NCBI GenBank assembly: GCA_028274465.1
Contig: CM051456.1
Location: forward strand, 123,768,880-123,832,879
DNA: 64,000 nucleotides
Source of the DNA: Plantago ovata
Taxonomy: Eukaryota; Streptophyta; Magnoliopsida; Lamiales; Plantaginaceae
Reading direction: 5' to 3'
Part shown: positions 46,331-58,819 of the stretch, in pieces
How the letters are laid out: each line of letters starts with the position of its first letter
How positions within the stretch are numbered: position 1 is the first letter of the stretch
The notes under the pieces: model-generated
What the model was told of the DNA's origin: nothing
Database searches by the model: none
What the model saw: the letters and a program-made list of their open reading frames with translations, nothing else
Made by a program: the position numbers and the translations under genes

Positions 46331-48963
46331 GAATTTGCCAAGTCCAGAATCATTGAGTGGATTTGCTTTTGCTTTTGCATTCTCTACACCATTTTCCGTA
46401 CAAATTTCTAATTTGATATCCGTGTTATTTTTTAATCCAAATTTCATGCAAATTTCTAATTCGATATCTGTACTGTGTTAAACTATTCGTTAATTCATAG
46501 TATAAAGTTCAAGATCCCAAAAATGATAGGGTTGAACATATGAGCCGCGCGACCCTGTATACCTCCACCCCTAATTTAAAATTTTGGCTCCTCCCTCGAT
46601 GATATTACTATATATTTGGTGCATCGTGCTAAGATCGGTGTCCATCTATGATCAATAATGATATTCATATACACAATTTATGTAACGCCACAAAACCATA
46701 ATAGAGAACTTTCGGTCGTGTATCGTGAGATGACCTCACGCCAACTACGTTTATATCCTCAAACATAAAAAAAAAAAAAAAACCATATCGAATGATACAT
46801 CAGAGCGTCTGAAATCCTCATACAAAAAATTATTTTAATTACAAACTTTTATAATACATATCACCCGAGTACAACAACATAACTACAACTTCGAATAATG
46901 CAAATCTTCATAGTACAACACTCCATTCAATGCACTTCAAATCTCCACAGATACTCATGCCCTATTTACTCGAAAGGAAACGTACTCAAATCAAAATCAC
47001 TTTTACACTGAAAGGGAGTAAGGGGGTGAGCTACTAACTCAGTGAGAGGGGGTTGAGCTACCAACTTGTAAGAAGATATCTTGACACTCTTACCGAATTG
47101 AGCATACGTTTCAGAAATACACACACACACACAAACACATAACCAGAAAACATATCCATGGAGTCAGTATACAGAACAATAACATAACAGTTTAGTTGAG
47201 AGCTCAAACAGAATCACACTATGGCCGTGTAGGTCCGGTGGCACAGAGGTCGACACAAAACAGTAACAAAACAGAAAGTTCCCCGCTAAAGAAACACAAA
47301 CAGAATGAAGTACTTCATAAGTCAGACGTAATCAATGTCAGAGACGGACCCATAATTCATAGGCAAAAAATGTGAGCTCAAAAATATTTTATTCTCCATG
47401 TAACAAAACAATAATTTTCACACGCCACTCACACATCTGAAATATAATTTTGGGTGTTCACATACGTGATCCTTTCAAATATACGTATTATACCAAGACC
47501 CATTAACTTGATATATATAATAGTCGCATGAAGTACTGTTTATCAAATTTTAAACCAATATAAAAAATAAGAGAAAAATGTCAAGAAATTCCCTCTAACT
47601 CTACGAATCTCATCTGCGATTATTTACTACGTCCATTCCAGTCCAAACCATGCCAAGTTTTGTGTCTAAAAGTAAGACTAATTTTTATCCAAACTCACGT
47701 GCCAATAGAACCCATTGATCACATCTTAAACTTGACCACCAATCCATGGAGATATTACCCTCCCTGCCGAACCAGACAATCAATTAACACAAACATAAAA
47801 CAATATTTTACTCCTTTTCTAATCCATGCATACGGCATACCACAATAACATATCCAATTCTTAATGTAATTGATACTAGCTACTAACTAATAGTCTACCT
47901 CACAAAATCACCCGCGGCGGTAATGACATGATTTGGAACACCATCAGATTGTTCATCGGAAGCTAGCTTTCACCTCTGCCACTAAAAAAAGGGTTTTAGG
48001 TGATGAAAGCTAACTAATCAAATTGCGCGCAACTTTTCTTTCTCGTGGCATTTGTATTCTTCACTCTCCTGCAGCCGGCACTAAGATAGACCTTTTAATG
48101 AATATACTTTGGTACTAACCTACTTTGAGTCCAAATCAGTAACAACATTAAGCAAAGCCAGTTTATTTGATCCATACTGATAATCGATCCAACTCAATCT
48201 ATCGATCCATTAAAAATATAGTGACTAATAAAATACAATCCATCTACTTAGGTCCATATAATTTTTCATCTCCATACAAAATATTAGAAGGTCCGGTCCA
48301 TTTCATAAAAGTCGTACAAATAAAATGGGCGTGTATTACAATTTCGGCTAAACTTCAATCCGGAGGGATGACTGGATTAACTTCCAGGTCCAGGTTTGAA
48401 AACATAGGTCGCCTACTACCCATTGATCTTTAATTTGGTCGGTCCAGAATCTCCTTGTTTTCATTGAATTAAACCCACATTCGTATATATACAGAAGTCA
48501 GTAACTGCATGCTTACTAAGATGGCAATAGTGCAAAAGCAAAAGGGAGTAGTATTGTTAGAATAATAATCTGCTTTTAGGCCTTGATTAAACCAATGCAA
48601 GTACATTACTACACTACAATAATTTAACTTATCTATCCTCATGTGAACATAAACTTTATCTATCTAGAGTCTCAAAAAACTATAGGAAACAAACTTGGAA
48701 CTTTGAGGCCAGTTTGAATTGTCTTGGGTACTGGAAAAAACTGCAAAAAGATTACTAAATTTTGGCTTCCATTCTTTCCAGCTCATTGCTTAACTAGCCT
48801 ACTTTAGTTGAAAGAATTAACAACTACACCAAGAAAGATCTGTTCAACAAATTTCCCTTCTTTTTTTAATGAACAAATTCTCAAAACCACATTTAATACT
48901 CTCCGTTTCTTTATACTACTAAGTAAGCTGAACCACTGTTAATTCTATCATCATCATCATCCA
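46331..48963. other. Intergenic, upstream of the first full array gene
   Basis: No gene was supported. An A run lies near 46767-46783. A (ca)n-like run lies near 47120. A repeated gagggggttgagctaccaac / ggggtgagctactaac pair lies near 47024-47070. An atcatcatcatcat run lies just before the ATG at 48964. Confidence 0.4.
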
Positions 48964-51210
48964 ATGCCCTGGGATGCAGATAACACAGATGTAGAGAGGC
49001 AACTCTCTGCACCAATGCCATGGATAGGCATGTATGTAGCAACAGCTTCTCTAATCTGCACACTTGCCATGTCCGCCGATGTTTTCTACGGAATACGACA
49101 CAAAAAATATTGGTTCCCATCCAAGTTCTTCTCCCTGAACGCCATGTCGTTAACTCTGTTAGCTGTCGCCATGAAGCTCCCTGTCGACCTCACTACTCGG
49201 ATGCATACAGTAACTGATCGCCTTGCGAAAGTAAGTAGTCTTGCCTTCATGTCAACCTCCATGGCCAATTTCTTGACTTCTTTAGGCTCCATGAGCAATC
49301 AGGACATTCTCATGAACGTCACTGCTTTAGGCATCTTAGTGATTACTGTTGTTGTAAGCGTGTTCATCCAAGTGATGCAGCTGCGTTCGTTTCTTAATGG
49401 TAGACTAGTCTTTGCTGAGGAAGTCTTGGTTATAGGATGTATGCTTCTTTTGCTTGTTATGTTTGCGTCTTCTGCTTTGATGCTTGCTTCGACAAAGCGA
49501 CATCTGGAAAGTAAGTATCATGATATGCATAAATCTGCGATGAAAGAAGAACGTGGGGAGATGGGGACAGCACTTACTGTTGATAAGCTCAGATTCTTGA
49601 TTAAGCGATACTGGGTGATGGCGGAAACTAGTTCACCTCAGTTTGTGATTGCTAGGTCTGTAACATGCACGTCGTCTGGTGTTGTCAGCTTGCTGATTCC
49701 GCTCATTCTGATTGAAGCTCAGATTCGGATGTCGAGGGAATATCGGATACTGAACATGTCGCATTCTGACTATGGATGGTCGACGAAATGGATTCTTCTC
49801 TCGCAGACTATTGGAGTGCTAGTAGGTACTATTGCACCCGCATCAAGATGGTTTCTTGCTATAAGGTTGAATAATTACAGCAGTGGATTTAAGAGAGCGT
49901 TCATCGTTGAGGAGTACTGGAATCAGAAGATGGTAGACTGGAAACAGAAGTCGATATCTTTTCAGATTCGACATGTGAAATCTAGGAAAGTTCTCCACGA
50001 CACGAGAGAACTAATTCTGAGAATTTGTATCTTTTTCCAGTCTCTGACTGTTTTGAGTAGCAAACTAGTTCTTCTAGTTTCTGTCTGTATAGCAAGTCCA
50101 CTTGTATCATGCTATGATTTCATTATAAGGTCCACGGTGCAGAAGCGTATTTTTACTGAATCAGGTTCCTCGCGTTACCGTGAAGTCTCTGGCGGAACTG
50201 GAAATTCCAAGTTGAACATTGAGCATTACGTTATGCTTCTTGAAGGAGAGGCTCAGTTGCCAAAAGAAACTTTGAGGAATATCTGCAAAGAGGTGGAAAA
50301 GGCTATTCAAAGAGGCAAGATGAAGAAGCCTCACAACTTGTTTGAACTTCTATACAAGTCTTGCAATTTCAATGGAGTGATAGAATTTGACAGCAGTCGA
50401 GTTCCGAATCTGCATTCTCAAGAGATTCCTTACTGTTGGTCTCTACCAGTCGTCACCTTAACGAGCATAGCTATTGCACTTCCACGCATTAAGGTTACAC
50501 AATGTAATATGTTGTTAAACAGTGTCGCAGAAGGACTCTCATTTGCGAAGCGTATAGATAAAGGTCTAGACAGAAAGGGAAGTTCTTCAAACATCAGGAA
50601 AGCAGCTGATATTGTCTGGGTAGGAGTCGAGTTGCACCACATGTGGCAAGATAAAGATCTTCATGAGACGTCTCTTAAAGGTGTAAACTCAAAGGAGGTG
50701 CTGCAAGATCTATGTAATAAAGCTGAAGCAACCGTTTTGGGGTTCATAGAAGATGCTAGAGACTGCCTTATGAGAAATCCTCTCAATTGGCCTGCTAAAG
50801 TAATCGCTGCAAATGCTATGTACAGAATCAGCAAAACTCTGTTGCTACGCTGTGAGGTTGAAAATGTGCAAACAGGTGATGAGTTGTTTGAGCAAATCTG
50901 TGTCATGATTGCAGATATACTGTCTGCATGTCTTAGCAATTTGTCCCGTGCCATCACTTCGAGGTGTCACAGAACTGCCATAGAGGAAAGGGAGAAGAGT
51001 GTCCGAAAAGCAGCTCTTTTGCTGGGTGAAACTGAAGATGTTCTTGCACTGCTCCAACAACGTGAACTTCCACAATTGACTCCTGATCAGGCGGCTCATA
51101 TTGAGGACTGGCGTTCATTGATCAAGCTGGAAAGTGAATGCCATGAGGATTCAGCGACTAGGCCTAGCATTGATGTACAGGATTTGGAACTCCTAGTAGT
51201 GGAGAAATGA
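48964..51210 (+). CDS. Plant-specific multipass membrane protein, unknown function (array copy 1)
   Basis: A single exon of 748 codons starts MPWDADNTDVERQL. I do not recognise a characterised homolog. The N-terminal half is membrane-embedded with about eight hydrophobic segments: residues about 20-45 (APMPWIGMYVATASLI), 55-76 (FFSLNAMSLTLLAV), 93-140, 150-176, 227-255, 274-300 and 350-390. Between the first two is the conserved basic ADVFYGIRHKKYWFPSKFF, followed by KLPVDLTT. The C-terminal half (about 390-748) is predicted soluble and helical. It has FNGVIEFDSSRVPNLHSQE, PYCWSLPVVTLTSIAIALP, WPAKVIAANAMYRISKTLL and ALLLGETEDVLALLQQREL. Two further copies follow in the same direction, plus two relics upstream. 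A transporter or membrane receptor role is only a guess. Confidence 0.9.
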   Translation: MPWDADNTDVERQLSAPMPWIGMYVATASLICTLAMSADVFYGIRHKKYWFPSKFFSLNAMSLTLLAVAMKLPVDLTTRMHTVTDRLAKVSSLAFMSTSMANFLTSLGSMSNQDILMNVTALGILVITVVVSVFIQVMQLRSFLNGRLVFAEEVLVIGCMLLLLVMFASSALMLASTKRHLESKYHDMHKSAMKEERGEMGTALTVDKLRFLIKRYWVMAETSSPQFVIARSVTCTSSGVVSLLIPLILIEAQIRMSREYRILNMSHSDYGWSTKWILLSQTIGVLVGTIAPASRWFLAIRLNNYSSGFKRAFIVEEYWNQKMVDWKQKSISFQIRHVKSRKVLHDTRELILRICIFFQSLTVLSSKLVLLVSVCIASPLVSCYDFIIRSTVQKRIFTESGSSRYREVSGGTGNSKLNIEHYVMLLEGEAQLPKETLRNICKEVEKAIQRGKMKKPHNLFELLYKSCNFNGVIEFDSSRVPNLHSQEIPYCWSLPVVTLTSIAIALPRIKVTQCNMLLNSVAEGLSFAKRIDKGLDRKGSSSNIRKAADIVWVGVELHHMWQDKDLHETSLKGVNSKEVLQDLCNKAEATVLGFIEDARDCLMRNPLNWPAKVIAANAMYRISKTLLLRCEVENVQTGDELFEQICVMIADILSACLSNLSRAITSRCHRTAIEEREKSVRKAALLLGETEDVLALLQQRELPQLTPDQAAHIEDWRSLIKLESECHEDSATRPSIDVQDLELLVVEK

Positions 51211-52990
51211 CTTCCGTGACTGATCGATTTTAGGAAACTGGTATAAAGAATACCAATATGCCTTCAACTCTTCATGTTTTGTGTCTTGTATCTTAGAGTT
51301 CCGTCTTAACTGAGATCTAAATCTCTGTCCTGTAACTGCAGCAATAAGTTAGAACAAGAACATTCCTTGAAACCCATGTCTCATTAGGGCGACTAGCACT
51401 TTTACACGCAAGTGAAATTCTTATAAATTAGCCAGTTTTTCTTTTCTTTTTTCTAAACATCAAGTGTTAGGAAAACTATAGTTCTTTACAACACTTACTC
51501 CTTTAGCCATTATTCACGTACGTACGATCTAATCCACGTAGTTTTCCATTTCGCCGTGAGATACCTTATATGAATGCAGAGAAAGTTCAGACAAGTGCAG
51601 ACGAGATATCAGCATATATAAACTACTCTCTCATCTGCTATTTCTAATTCAACTCTACAAAATTAGTCTAAACTTTAGTTATCCACTTGTACAAATTAAT
51701 ACAGTTTTAATAGAAAGTTGGAGACTTCTGCATTGGAATGCAGGAAACAAGATGTACCTGTTTTCCGGACCTTAATTAACACACACAACTAAGCAACATA
51801 ATATCAACAGGACCATTTGTGACTACCTAGTACCTAACCAATTTCACATGTCTTTGTTCTTTACTCCTCCGTTTTGTAGGCCAATGTTAACTGGAAACTG
51901 GGTACTGTTACATTATCAAGAAACTGTTCCACAGACCAGAAGAAGAAAATTGGGATCTTGAGTATATTAGTTACAAATTCATTAGTATGACAAGTCACAT
52001 GTTTACATTAAGTTTGTTAGTAGTTAATTTTAACCATGTGCAAAGAAAGGATTTTTATTTTTTAAATAACAAGATAATGTTTTTGAAAATAGTGGAACTT
52101 TGTCTTTATAATCACACAAGTCTTGTTGTATCCTCCTACTTTGTTTTGTAGGGCCAAATTTCACCAAATAAACCATATTATCAGGAATGACTCGACAAAC
52201 CATTATACATAGAGAACAAAATAAGGGATCTTAGAAATATTAGGCCACCAAATCTATTAACTATTGAGTTAATTGTACTATTACGAAGCTTGTGGACATA
52301 GGTTTTGTTGCAATAATTGAGCATTACCTGAGGAAAAAGTAGCTACCAAACAGACTTGTCCGCAAAGAAACTTAAGGCTCCGGTCCATGGATTGGCTTGC
52401 GCTTGCAGCAGTTTCTCTATCTGCAGCTTGATCACAGAAACTATGTAATGAGCAAAGAAAATGGTGGATGAAATCATGAAACAAAGATGTTGGAATTATT
52501 TTGGTTCTTGTTTTGCTAATTTAAGAAATACAATAAGTTCTAACAGAGCTAGTTTACTACTTTTAGAAAATAAAATCTCATATCCTGCTCTCCATGTTAA
52601 CTTGAAATAAAAGAAAAGAAAAAGGCAGAGAACAAGAATCATGATTATTGAGAAGAAATATTAACAAACTGTGAGCTGGAATGGGAGCTAAAAAATATTA
52701 ATTCTCTCCAGAGCTCATGACAGGTCAACTATCATAATTCAGTTTAACTCTTCTGGTACAGAAAATAACATAATACTAGTACAGAGAAAGATTCTCCAAT
52801 CTAGTGCTTCTCTAACAAACACAAATCTAATCTTTCATGAGTTGCCTAAATTTGCTACTAAATTCTGTTCACACACTCACAGTTCAAGATAGTCCATTTC
52901 CTTGAAGACAATATACCTCTACTCAACTCCAGTAGTAGAACTTGAAGCACTCAGCTCATCATACTATAGTGTTATTGTTCCAACCAAACA
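51211..52990. other. Spacer between array copies 1 and 2
   Basis: A 1.8-kb AT-rich spacer holds a 3' UTR and a promoter. No other gene or clear repeat was seen. Confidence 0.5.
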
Positions 52991-55269
52991 ATGCCTTGGA
53001 ATAGCAAAAATGATGATGTGCAGAAGCAACTCTCTGCACCTATGCCATGGATAGGCGTCTACGTTGCAACGGCATCTCTAATATGCACAGTTGCTATGGC
53101 TGCCGACGTTTTCTATGGAATACGTCGCAAGAAGTATTGGTTCCCATCCAAGTTTTTCTCCCTCAACGCCATGTCCTTGACTCTGTTAGCTGTTGCAATG
53201 AAGCTTCCGCTCGATCTCACCACTCGGATGTACACTGCAACCGACCGCCTTGCGAAAGTAAGTAGTCTTGCCTTGATGTCTACATCCATGGCTAATTTCT
53301 TGACTTCAATAGGTTCCATGAGCAATCAGGACATTCTCATGAACGTTACTGCTTTAGGCATACTAGTGATAACCGTCGTAGTGAACGTGTTCATCCAAGT
53401 GATACAACTCCATTCTTTTTTAAGTGGCAGGCTGGTTTTTGTTGAAGAAATGTTGGTTATTTGCTGTATGCTCGTTTTGCTTGTCATGTTTTGTTCTTCT
53501 GGATTGATGCTTTCCTTCTCGAAACGGTACCTAGAAACGAAGTACCATGAGATGCATAAGTCTGTTTCAGATGAAGAGCGAAGCGAGAGAGGGAGTGTTA
53601 GTGCTGATAACTGAGATTGTTGGTGAAGAAGTATTGGGTGATGGCTGAAACTAGTAGCCCTCAGTTTGTGATAGCGCGGTCAGTTACATGCACGTCATCT
53701 GGTGTTGTGAGCTTGCTGGTTCCACTCATTCTGCTCGAAGCTCATGTTCGGATGGCAAGGCGATTTAGCATCCTGAATATGTCTTACTCCGATTATGGAT
53801 GGTCGACTAAATGGATTCTTATTGTTCAGACTATTGGAGTGATTATCGGTACGATTGCTCCAGCAGCAAGGTGGTTTGTTGCTATAAGATTCAGATCTTC
53901 AAATAATTGTACTAATGGGATTAGGAGCGCCTTCATGGTGGAGGAGTATTGGATTCAGAAGATGGTGGACTGGAAACAAAGGTCGATCTCTTTTCAGATT
54001 CGACATCTCAAGAGCCGAAAAGTTCTTCATGATACCAGAGGACAGATGCTCAGGTTCTGTATTTTGGTTCAGTCTCTGATTGTTTTGGCTAGCAAGCTTG
54101 TCCTTCATATCTCAGTTTTTACTGCAAGTCCATTTGCGGCATGCTTCAACTACATCAGAAGTTCAACTGTTCAGAAGCGCATCTTTTCTGAATCTAGTTC
54201 ATCACGTTACGATGAAGAAGTTCCTCAGCCAACTGCACATTCCAAGTTAAACATTGGGCATTATGTTCTGCTACTTGAAGGTGAGGCACAGCTACCAACA
54301 CAGACTCTAGAAAATATCTGCACAGAGGTGGATAAAGTCATTCATAAAGGCAAGATGAAGAAGCCACACAACTTGTTTCAGCTTCTACACAGATCTTGCA
54401 GTTTCAGAGGGGTGACAGAGTTTGATAGTTATCAAGTTCCTGATCTACACTCCCAAGAACTTCCTTACTGTTGGTGTCTACCTATCGTCACCCTGACAAG
54501 CATAGCAATTGCACTTCCACATGTCGAAAAAAGCAAAACTAGTAACTTGCTGAATAGTGTCACGGAAGGACTCTCATTTGCCAAGCGTATAGACAAAAGC
54601 CTGGATAAAAAGGGAGGTTTATCAAACATTGGAAAAGCAGCGGATGTTGTCTGGGTAGGCGTTGAACTGCATTGCATGTGGCAAGACAAAGATCTTCATG
54701 AATCGTCTACGAAAGGACTAAACTCAAAGGAGGTGTTGCAAGAACTTTCTGATAAAGCTGAAAGGACCGTCTTGGAGTTCATGAGAGATGTCAAAGACTG
54801 CCTCATGAGAAATCCACTAAATTGGCCTGCTAGAGTTATTGCTGCAAATGCAATGTACAGGATCAGTAAAACTTTACTGCTGGTCTGTGAGGATGAAAAT
54901 GATGAAACGGATGACAAATTGTTTGAACGAATCTCTGTCATCATTGCAGATATATTGTCTGCATGTCTCACCAATTTGCCACGCGCCATCACCACAAAGT
55001 GTCACCGGACTGCCATAGAAGAAAGGGAGAAAGGTGTGAAGAAATCTGCGCTTCTGGTGGGTGAAACTGAAGATATCATTACACTTCTCCAGCAACGTGA
55101 ACTTCCACAATTAACTCTTGATGAGGCAGCTCACATTGAAGAGTGGCGCTTACTGGTCAAGGAGGAAAATAAGCAAAAGCATGTTCTCGTTTCCAGCTCA
55201 GATGTTGTCAATGTACAGGATATTAATAAGCCAGTAGAATGGCCTTATGCCATTGAAGTGGAGAAATGA
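52991..55269 (+). pseudogene. Array copy 2, interrupted by a one-base deletion
   Basis: The reading frame starts MPWNSKNDDVQKQL and runs 207 codons, ending SVSADN and TGA at 53612-53614. The next frame continues the family sequence with RLLVKKYWVMAETSSPQF and stays open for about 550 codons to EVEK at 55269. The sister genes read GATAAACTC or GATAAGCTC here, while this one reads GATAACTG, so one A appears to be lost. Everything else looks well kept: no other stop, and full membrane and C-terminal halves. It is therefore either a very young pseudogene, a sequencing error in a short A run, or two separate polypeptides. Without the shift it would be about 759 residues. Confidence 0.85.
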
Positions 55270-56518
55270 CTGATATAAAATTACTATAATGTCTCTGATA
55301 CTTCCACTATCAGTATGTTATCATCTAACCGTTCTCTCTTCACTTGGGCGCTCAGTGTTTTTCTTCAGAGTAAGCAGTTATGAAACTTGTGTTAACGTTT
55401 TCACTGTAGTCAACCCCAAATGTTAAAAGCTAACGCAACCAAGCTGCCAAAAAGTTGGTTAGAAAAAACTGAAGATACTTGTCACCATAAATTGCATGTC
55501 TAAGTCAGAAATCAGAATTGTCTTCTAACACTTGAAAAAATTGCCATATTGTTTCAATTAGGTTCTAACAACTCTAATACTTTTGACCACAGGTATGAAC
55601 ACATTTTCTAAATTGATTACTGTGCTAAGGATGGGTACTATAACTGGATAACAATCTTTAAAGAAAAAGAAAACATTTAAATTATATCAACTTGACTACT
55701 CTCCTCTAATTGCCTATCTTGTTTGACTTCTATTAGCTGGTATACCAAGCAAGGTGTGAAAGATATTCTGAATTACTTCGTATTAATCAAGTAGAATCAC
55801 ATCAGAATTGGTTTTGTCCTTTTATCTTTTTCTTTAATGCCAAATTTTATCAAATAATCAATTTATAATATCAACAAACCTGAAGCAGCAGAAGGTGATC
55901 TTAGAGAATTTTGGTTCCCAAATCCATTAGTACTTCTGATTGTGAAACTGATTAGTAGTATTATTTCAGCAGCCTTTATGGGGCAGAAAATTTACGATGG
56001 TAAGATTAAACCAGTACCATGCACGTATATTGTTTTTACCATACATAACAATCTGATACGGATAAGTGTGAAAACCTGAAGAAATAGAAAATGGTCAGAT
56101 TAATACTAGTAATTTTATTCCTGCTGGTGTAAAATATACTCTAAAGCTGGTACGATGCACTGCATCTGCATCTGAAAGTAAACATAGTTTATTTACCAGT
56201 TCAACATGTAGACATCTCTGAGCTGGAATGGAAGCTAAAATATTCAAACTTCTCCTCTCACATTAATTAAATAATTGTTTACCCTTTCTCCAGTTTTGAG
56301 ACAGGTCGACCCTCCTAATTCAACGCTGGATGTTACCATCTCGTTCTGTTCAAATAACTTTAATGGAAACTACACCGTACAAATCAAACACCAAGTTTCT
56401 CTCTTTCATTAATTCCCTGTTATGAGTGATACCCTGATATGAGTGATATATATCACTATTCTGATAAACACTAACCTTAATATCCATTACTCACCGTTTC
56501 AGTAGATTGATATTGACA
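55270..56518. other. Spacer between array copies 2 and 3
   Basis: No gene was seen. A perfect palindrome gtgatatatatcac lies about 65 bp upstream of the ATG at 56519 and may include the TATA element. Confidence 0.45.
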
Positions 56519-58819
56519 ATGAGCTTGGATAGAACTCACAAAGATGCAGAACTGCTGAGGAAACTTTCAGAGCCTTTGCCATGGATAGGCGTCTACGTTG
56601 CTGCAGCATCTCTAGTCTGCACACTTGCGATGGCTGCCGATGTATTCCATGGATTACGTCACAAAAAGTATTGGTTCCCATCAAAGTATTTCTCCCTCAA
56701 TGCCATGTCCTTGACATTGTTAGCTGTGTCGATGAAGCTGCCTGTGGATCTTACAACTCGGATGTACACTGTAACCGACCGGCTTGCAAAAGTAAGTAGC
56801 CTCGCCTTAATGTCAACTTGCATGGCCAATTTCTTGACTTCTTTAGGTTCCATGAGCAATCAGGACATTCTTATGAACGTCACTGCTCTAGGCATCCTAG
56901 TCATCACAGTCATCGTAAATGTGTTCATCCAAGTTTTTCAACTGCGTTCTTTTCTCCGAGGTAGGCTGGCATTTTCCGAAGAGATATTAGTCATTGGTTG
57001 TATGCTCACTCTGCTTGTTGTGTTTGGTTCATCGGCTTTGATGCTTGCTTTCACCAAGAAGTATCTGGAAACCAAATATCATGAAATGCATAAAACTGCT
57101 TTGAGTGAAGAACAAGGAGAGATAGGTAGAGTCACTGCTGATAAACTCAGATTATCAGTGAAAAGATATTGGGTGATGGCACAAACTAGTTGCCCTCAGT
57201 TTGTGATAGCTCGCTCTGTGACCTGTGCTGCATCTGGTGTTGTGAGCTTGCTGATTGCTCTCATTCTGATTGAAGCTCAGATTCGAATGTCAATGTCTGC
57301 ATCTCACAAGATACTAAGTATGTCATATTCCGACTATGGCTGGTCTACCAAATTGATTCTGCTTGTCCAGACGATTGGAGTTATAGTAGGTACTATCGCC
57401 CCAGCATCAAGACTGTTAATTGCTGTAAGATTTAGGTCCTCAAACAATTGTGATAAAGGCATCAGCTTCAAGTGCGCCTTCAAGGTTGAGGAGTATTGGA
57501 CACAAAAGATGGTGGACTGGAAACAAAGGTCAATATCTTTCAATATTCGACGTCTGAAGTCTAGACAGATTCTCTATGATACAAGGGCAAAAATTCTCAA
57601 ATTCTGTATTTGTGTGCAGTCGATGATTGTTTTATCGAGCAAACTCGTCCTTTTTCTCTTTGTTTGCATTGCAAGTCCTTTTGTCTCATGTTTCAACTTC
57701 ATCCAGAGGTTGACGATGGGGAAGCGTGTGTTCGCCGAGTCCGCTTGCATGTGTAATAGGGACTTGACTGGCAATTCAAAGTTGAGCATTGAGCGTTATG
57801 TTATGCAGCTTGAAGGCGAGGCGGAGCTGCCAAGACAAGCTCTGGGGAATATCTGCAAAGAGGTAGATAGAGCCATCCAAAGAGGGAAGCTGAGAAAACC
57901 ACAGAATCTGTTTAAACTTCTGTACAAATCTTGCAACTTCAATGGAGTGCTAGAATTTGATTCTCGCCAAGTTCCGGATCTACATTCTCTAGAACTCCCT
58001 TACTGTTGGTCTTTACCTATCGTCACGCTGACAAGCATCGCCATTGCACTTCCGAATGTCCAAAGAGGGAAGTCCAATTTCTTACTGAAAAGTGTTACAG
58101 AAGGACTCTCCTTCGTCAATCGTATAGATAAAGACCTAGACAGAAAGGGAGGTTTGTCAAGCATTAGAAAGGCTGCTGATATTGTCTGGGTGGGACTTGA
58201 CCTGCATCGCAAGTGGCAAGACAAAGATCTGAAGGAGACTTCTCGTAACTGTGAGAGCTCAAAGGAGGTACTGCAAGACCTCTCTACCAAAGCCGAAATG
58301 ATAGTTTCTGAGTTCAATGGAGATGTCAACAACCACCTGATGAAAAATCCTCTGTATTGGCCAGCTAAGGTGATTGCCGCAAATGCAATGTATAAGATCA
58401 GCAGAACACTTTTGCATGTTTGTGATACTGAAAATGAAACAGATGACAGATTGTTCGAGCGAATCAGTATCATGATTGCAGATATAATGTCAGCGTGCCT
58501 TACTAATTTAGCACGTGTTATTACCATGAAGTGCCACCGGAATGCCATAGAAGAAATGTATAAAAGTGTGCGAAAGGCAGCTCTTTTACTGGGTGAAACT
58601 GAAGATGTTCTTGCACTTCTCCAACAACGTGAACTTCCATGCTTGGATCCTGATCAGGCGGCTTACATTGAGGAGTGGCGTGCCTTTATCAAGCTGAATA
58701 ATAAGAACGGTCAGGACTCTGTTCCTACAGCCAATGTTAGTTTACAAGCTTCACGTCCAAAAGAAGAAGATTATGTAATCATTGAGGTTAAGGAAAGACA
58801 ACTACAATCAAGCAGATAG
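56519..58819 (+). CDS. Plant-specific multipass membrane protein, unknown function (array copy 3)
   Basis: A single exon of 766 codons starts MSLDRTHKDAELLRKL; the ATG at 56519 is preferred over upstream non-ATG codons. It has the same layout as copy 1: PLPWIGVYVAAASLV, ADVFHGLRHKKYWFPSKYF, NAMSLTLLAVSMKLPVDLTT, then several hydrophobic segments, the SDYGWSTK motif, YWTQKMVDWKQRSIS, and a helical C-terminal half with LPYCWSLPIVTLTSIAIALP and LLLGETEDVLALLQQRELP. The last 30 residues differ from copy 1 and are charged (RPKEEDYVIIEVKERQ). It is intact and the most diverged of the three near-complete copies at both ends. Confidence 0.9.
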   Translation: MSLDRTHKDAELLRKLSEPLPWIGVYVAAASLVCTLAMAADVFHGLRHKKYWFPSKYFSLNAMSLTLLAVSMKLPVDLTTRMYTVTDRLAKVSSLALMSTCMANFLTSLGSMSNQDILMNVTALGILVITVIVNVFIQVFQLRSFLRGRLAFSEEILVIGCMLTLLVVFGSSALMLAFTKKYLETKYHEMHKTALSEEQGEIGRVTADKLRLSVKRYWVMAQTSCPQFVIARSVTCAASGVVSLLIALILIEAQIRMSMSASHKILSMSYSDYGWSTKLILLVQTIGVIVGTIAPASRLLIAVRFRSSNNCDKGISFKCAFKVEEYWTQKMVDWKQRSISFNIRRLKSRQILYDTRAKILKFCICVQSMIVLSSKLVLFLFVCIASPFVSCFNFIQRLTMGKRVFAESACMCNRDLTGNSKLSIERYVMQLEGEAELPRQALGNICKEVDRAIQRGKLRKPQNLFKLLYKSCNFNGVLEFDSRQVPDLHSLELPYCWSLPIVTLTSIAIALPNVQRGKSNFLLKSVTEGLSFVNRIDKDLDRKGGLSSIRKAADIVWVGLDLHRKWQDKDLKETSRNCESSKEVLQDLSTKAEMIVSEFNGDVNNHLMKNPLYWPAKVIAANAMYKISRTLLHVCDTENETDDRLFERISIMIADIMSACLTNLARVITMKCHRNAIEEMYKSVRKAALLLGETEDVLALLQQRELPCLDPDQAAYIEEWRAFIKLNNKNGQDSVPTANVSLQASRPKEEDYVIIEVKERQLQSSR

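Noticed and set aside
53617..55269. Separate gene starting at 53617
   Set aside because: It has no ATG context and begins in the middle of the family sequence. It is the continuation of the frameshifted copy 2.
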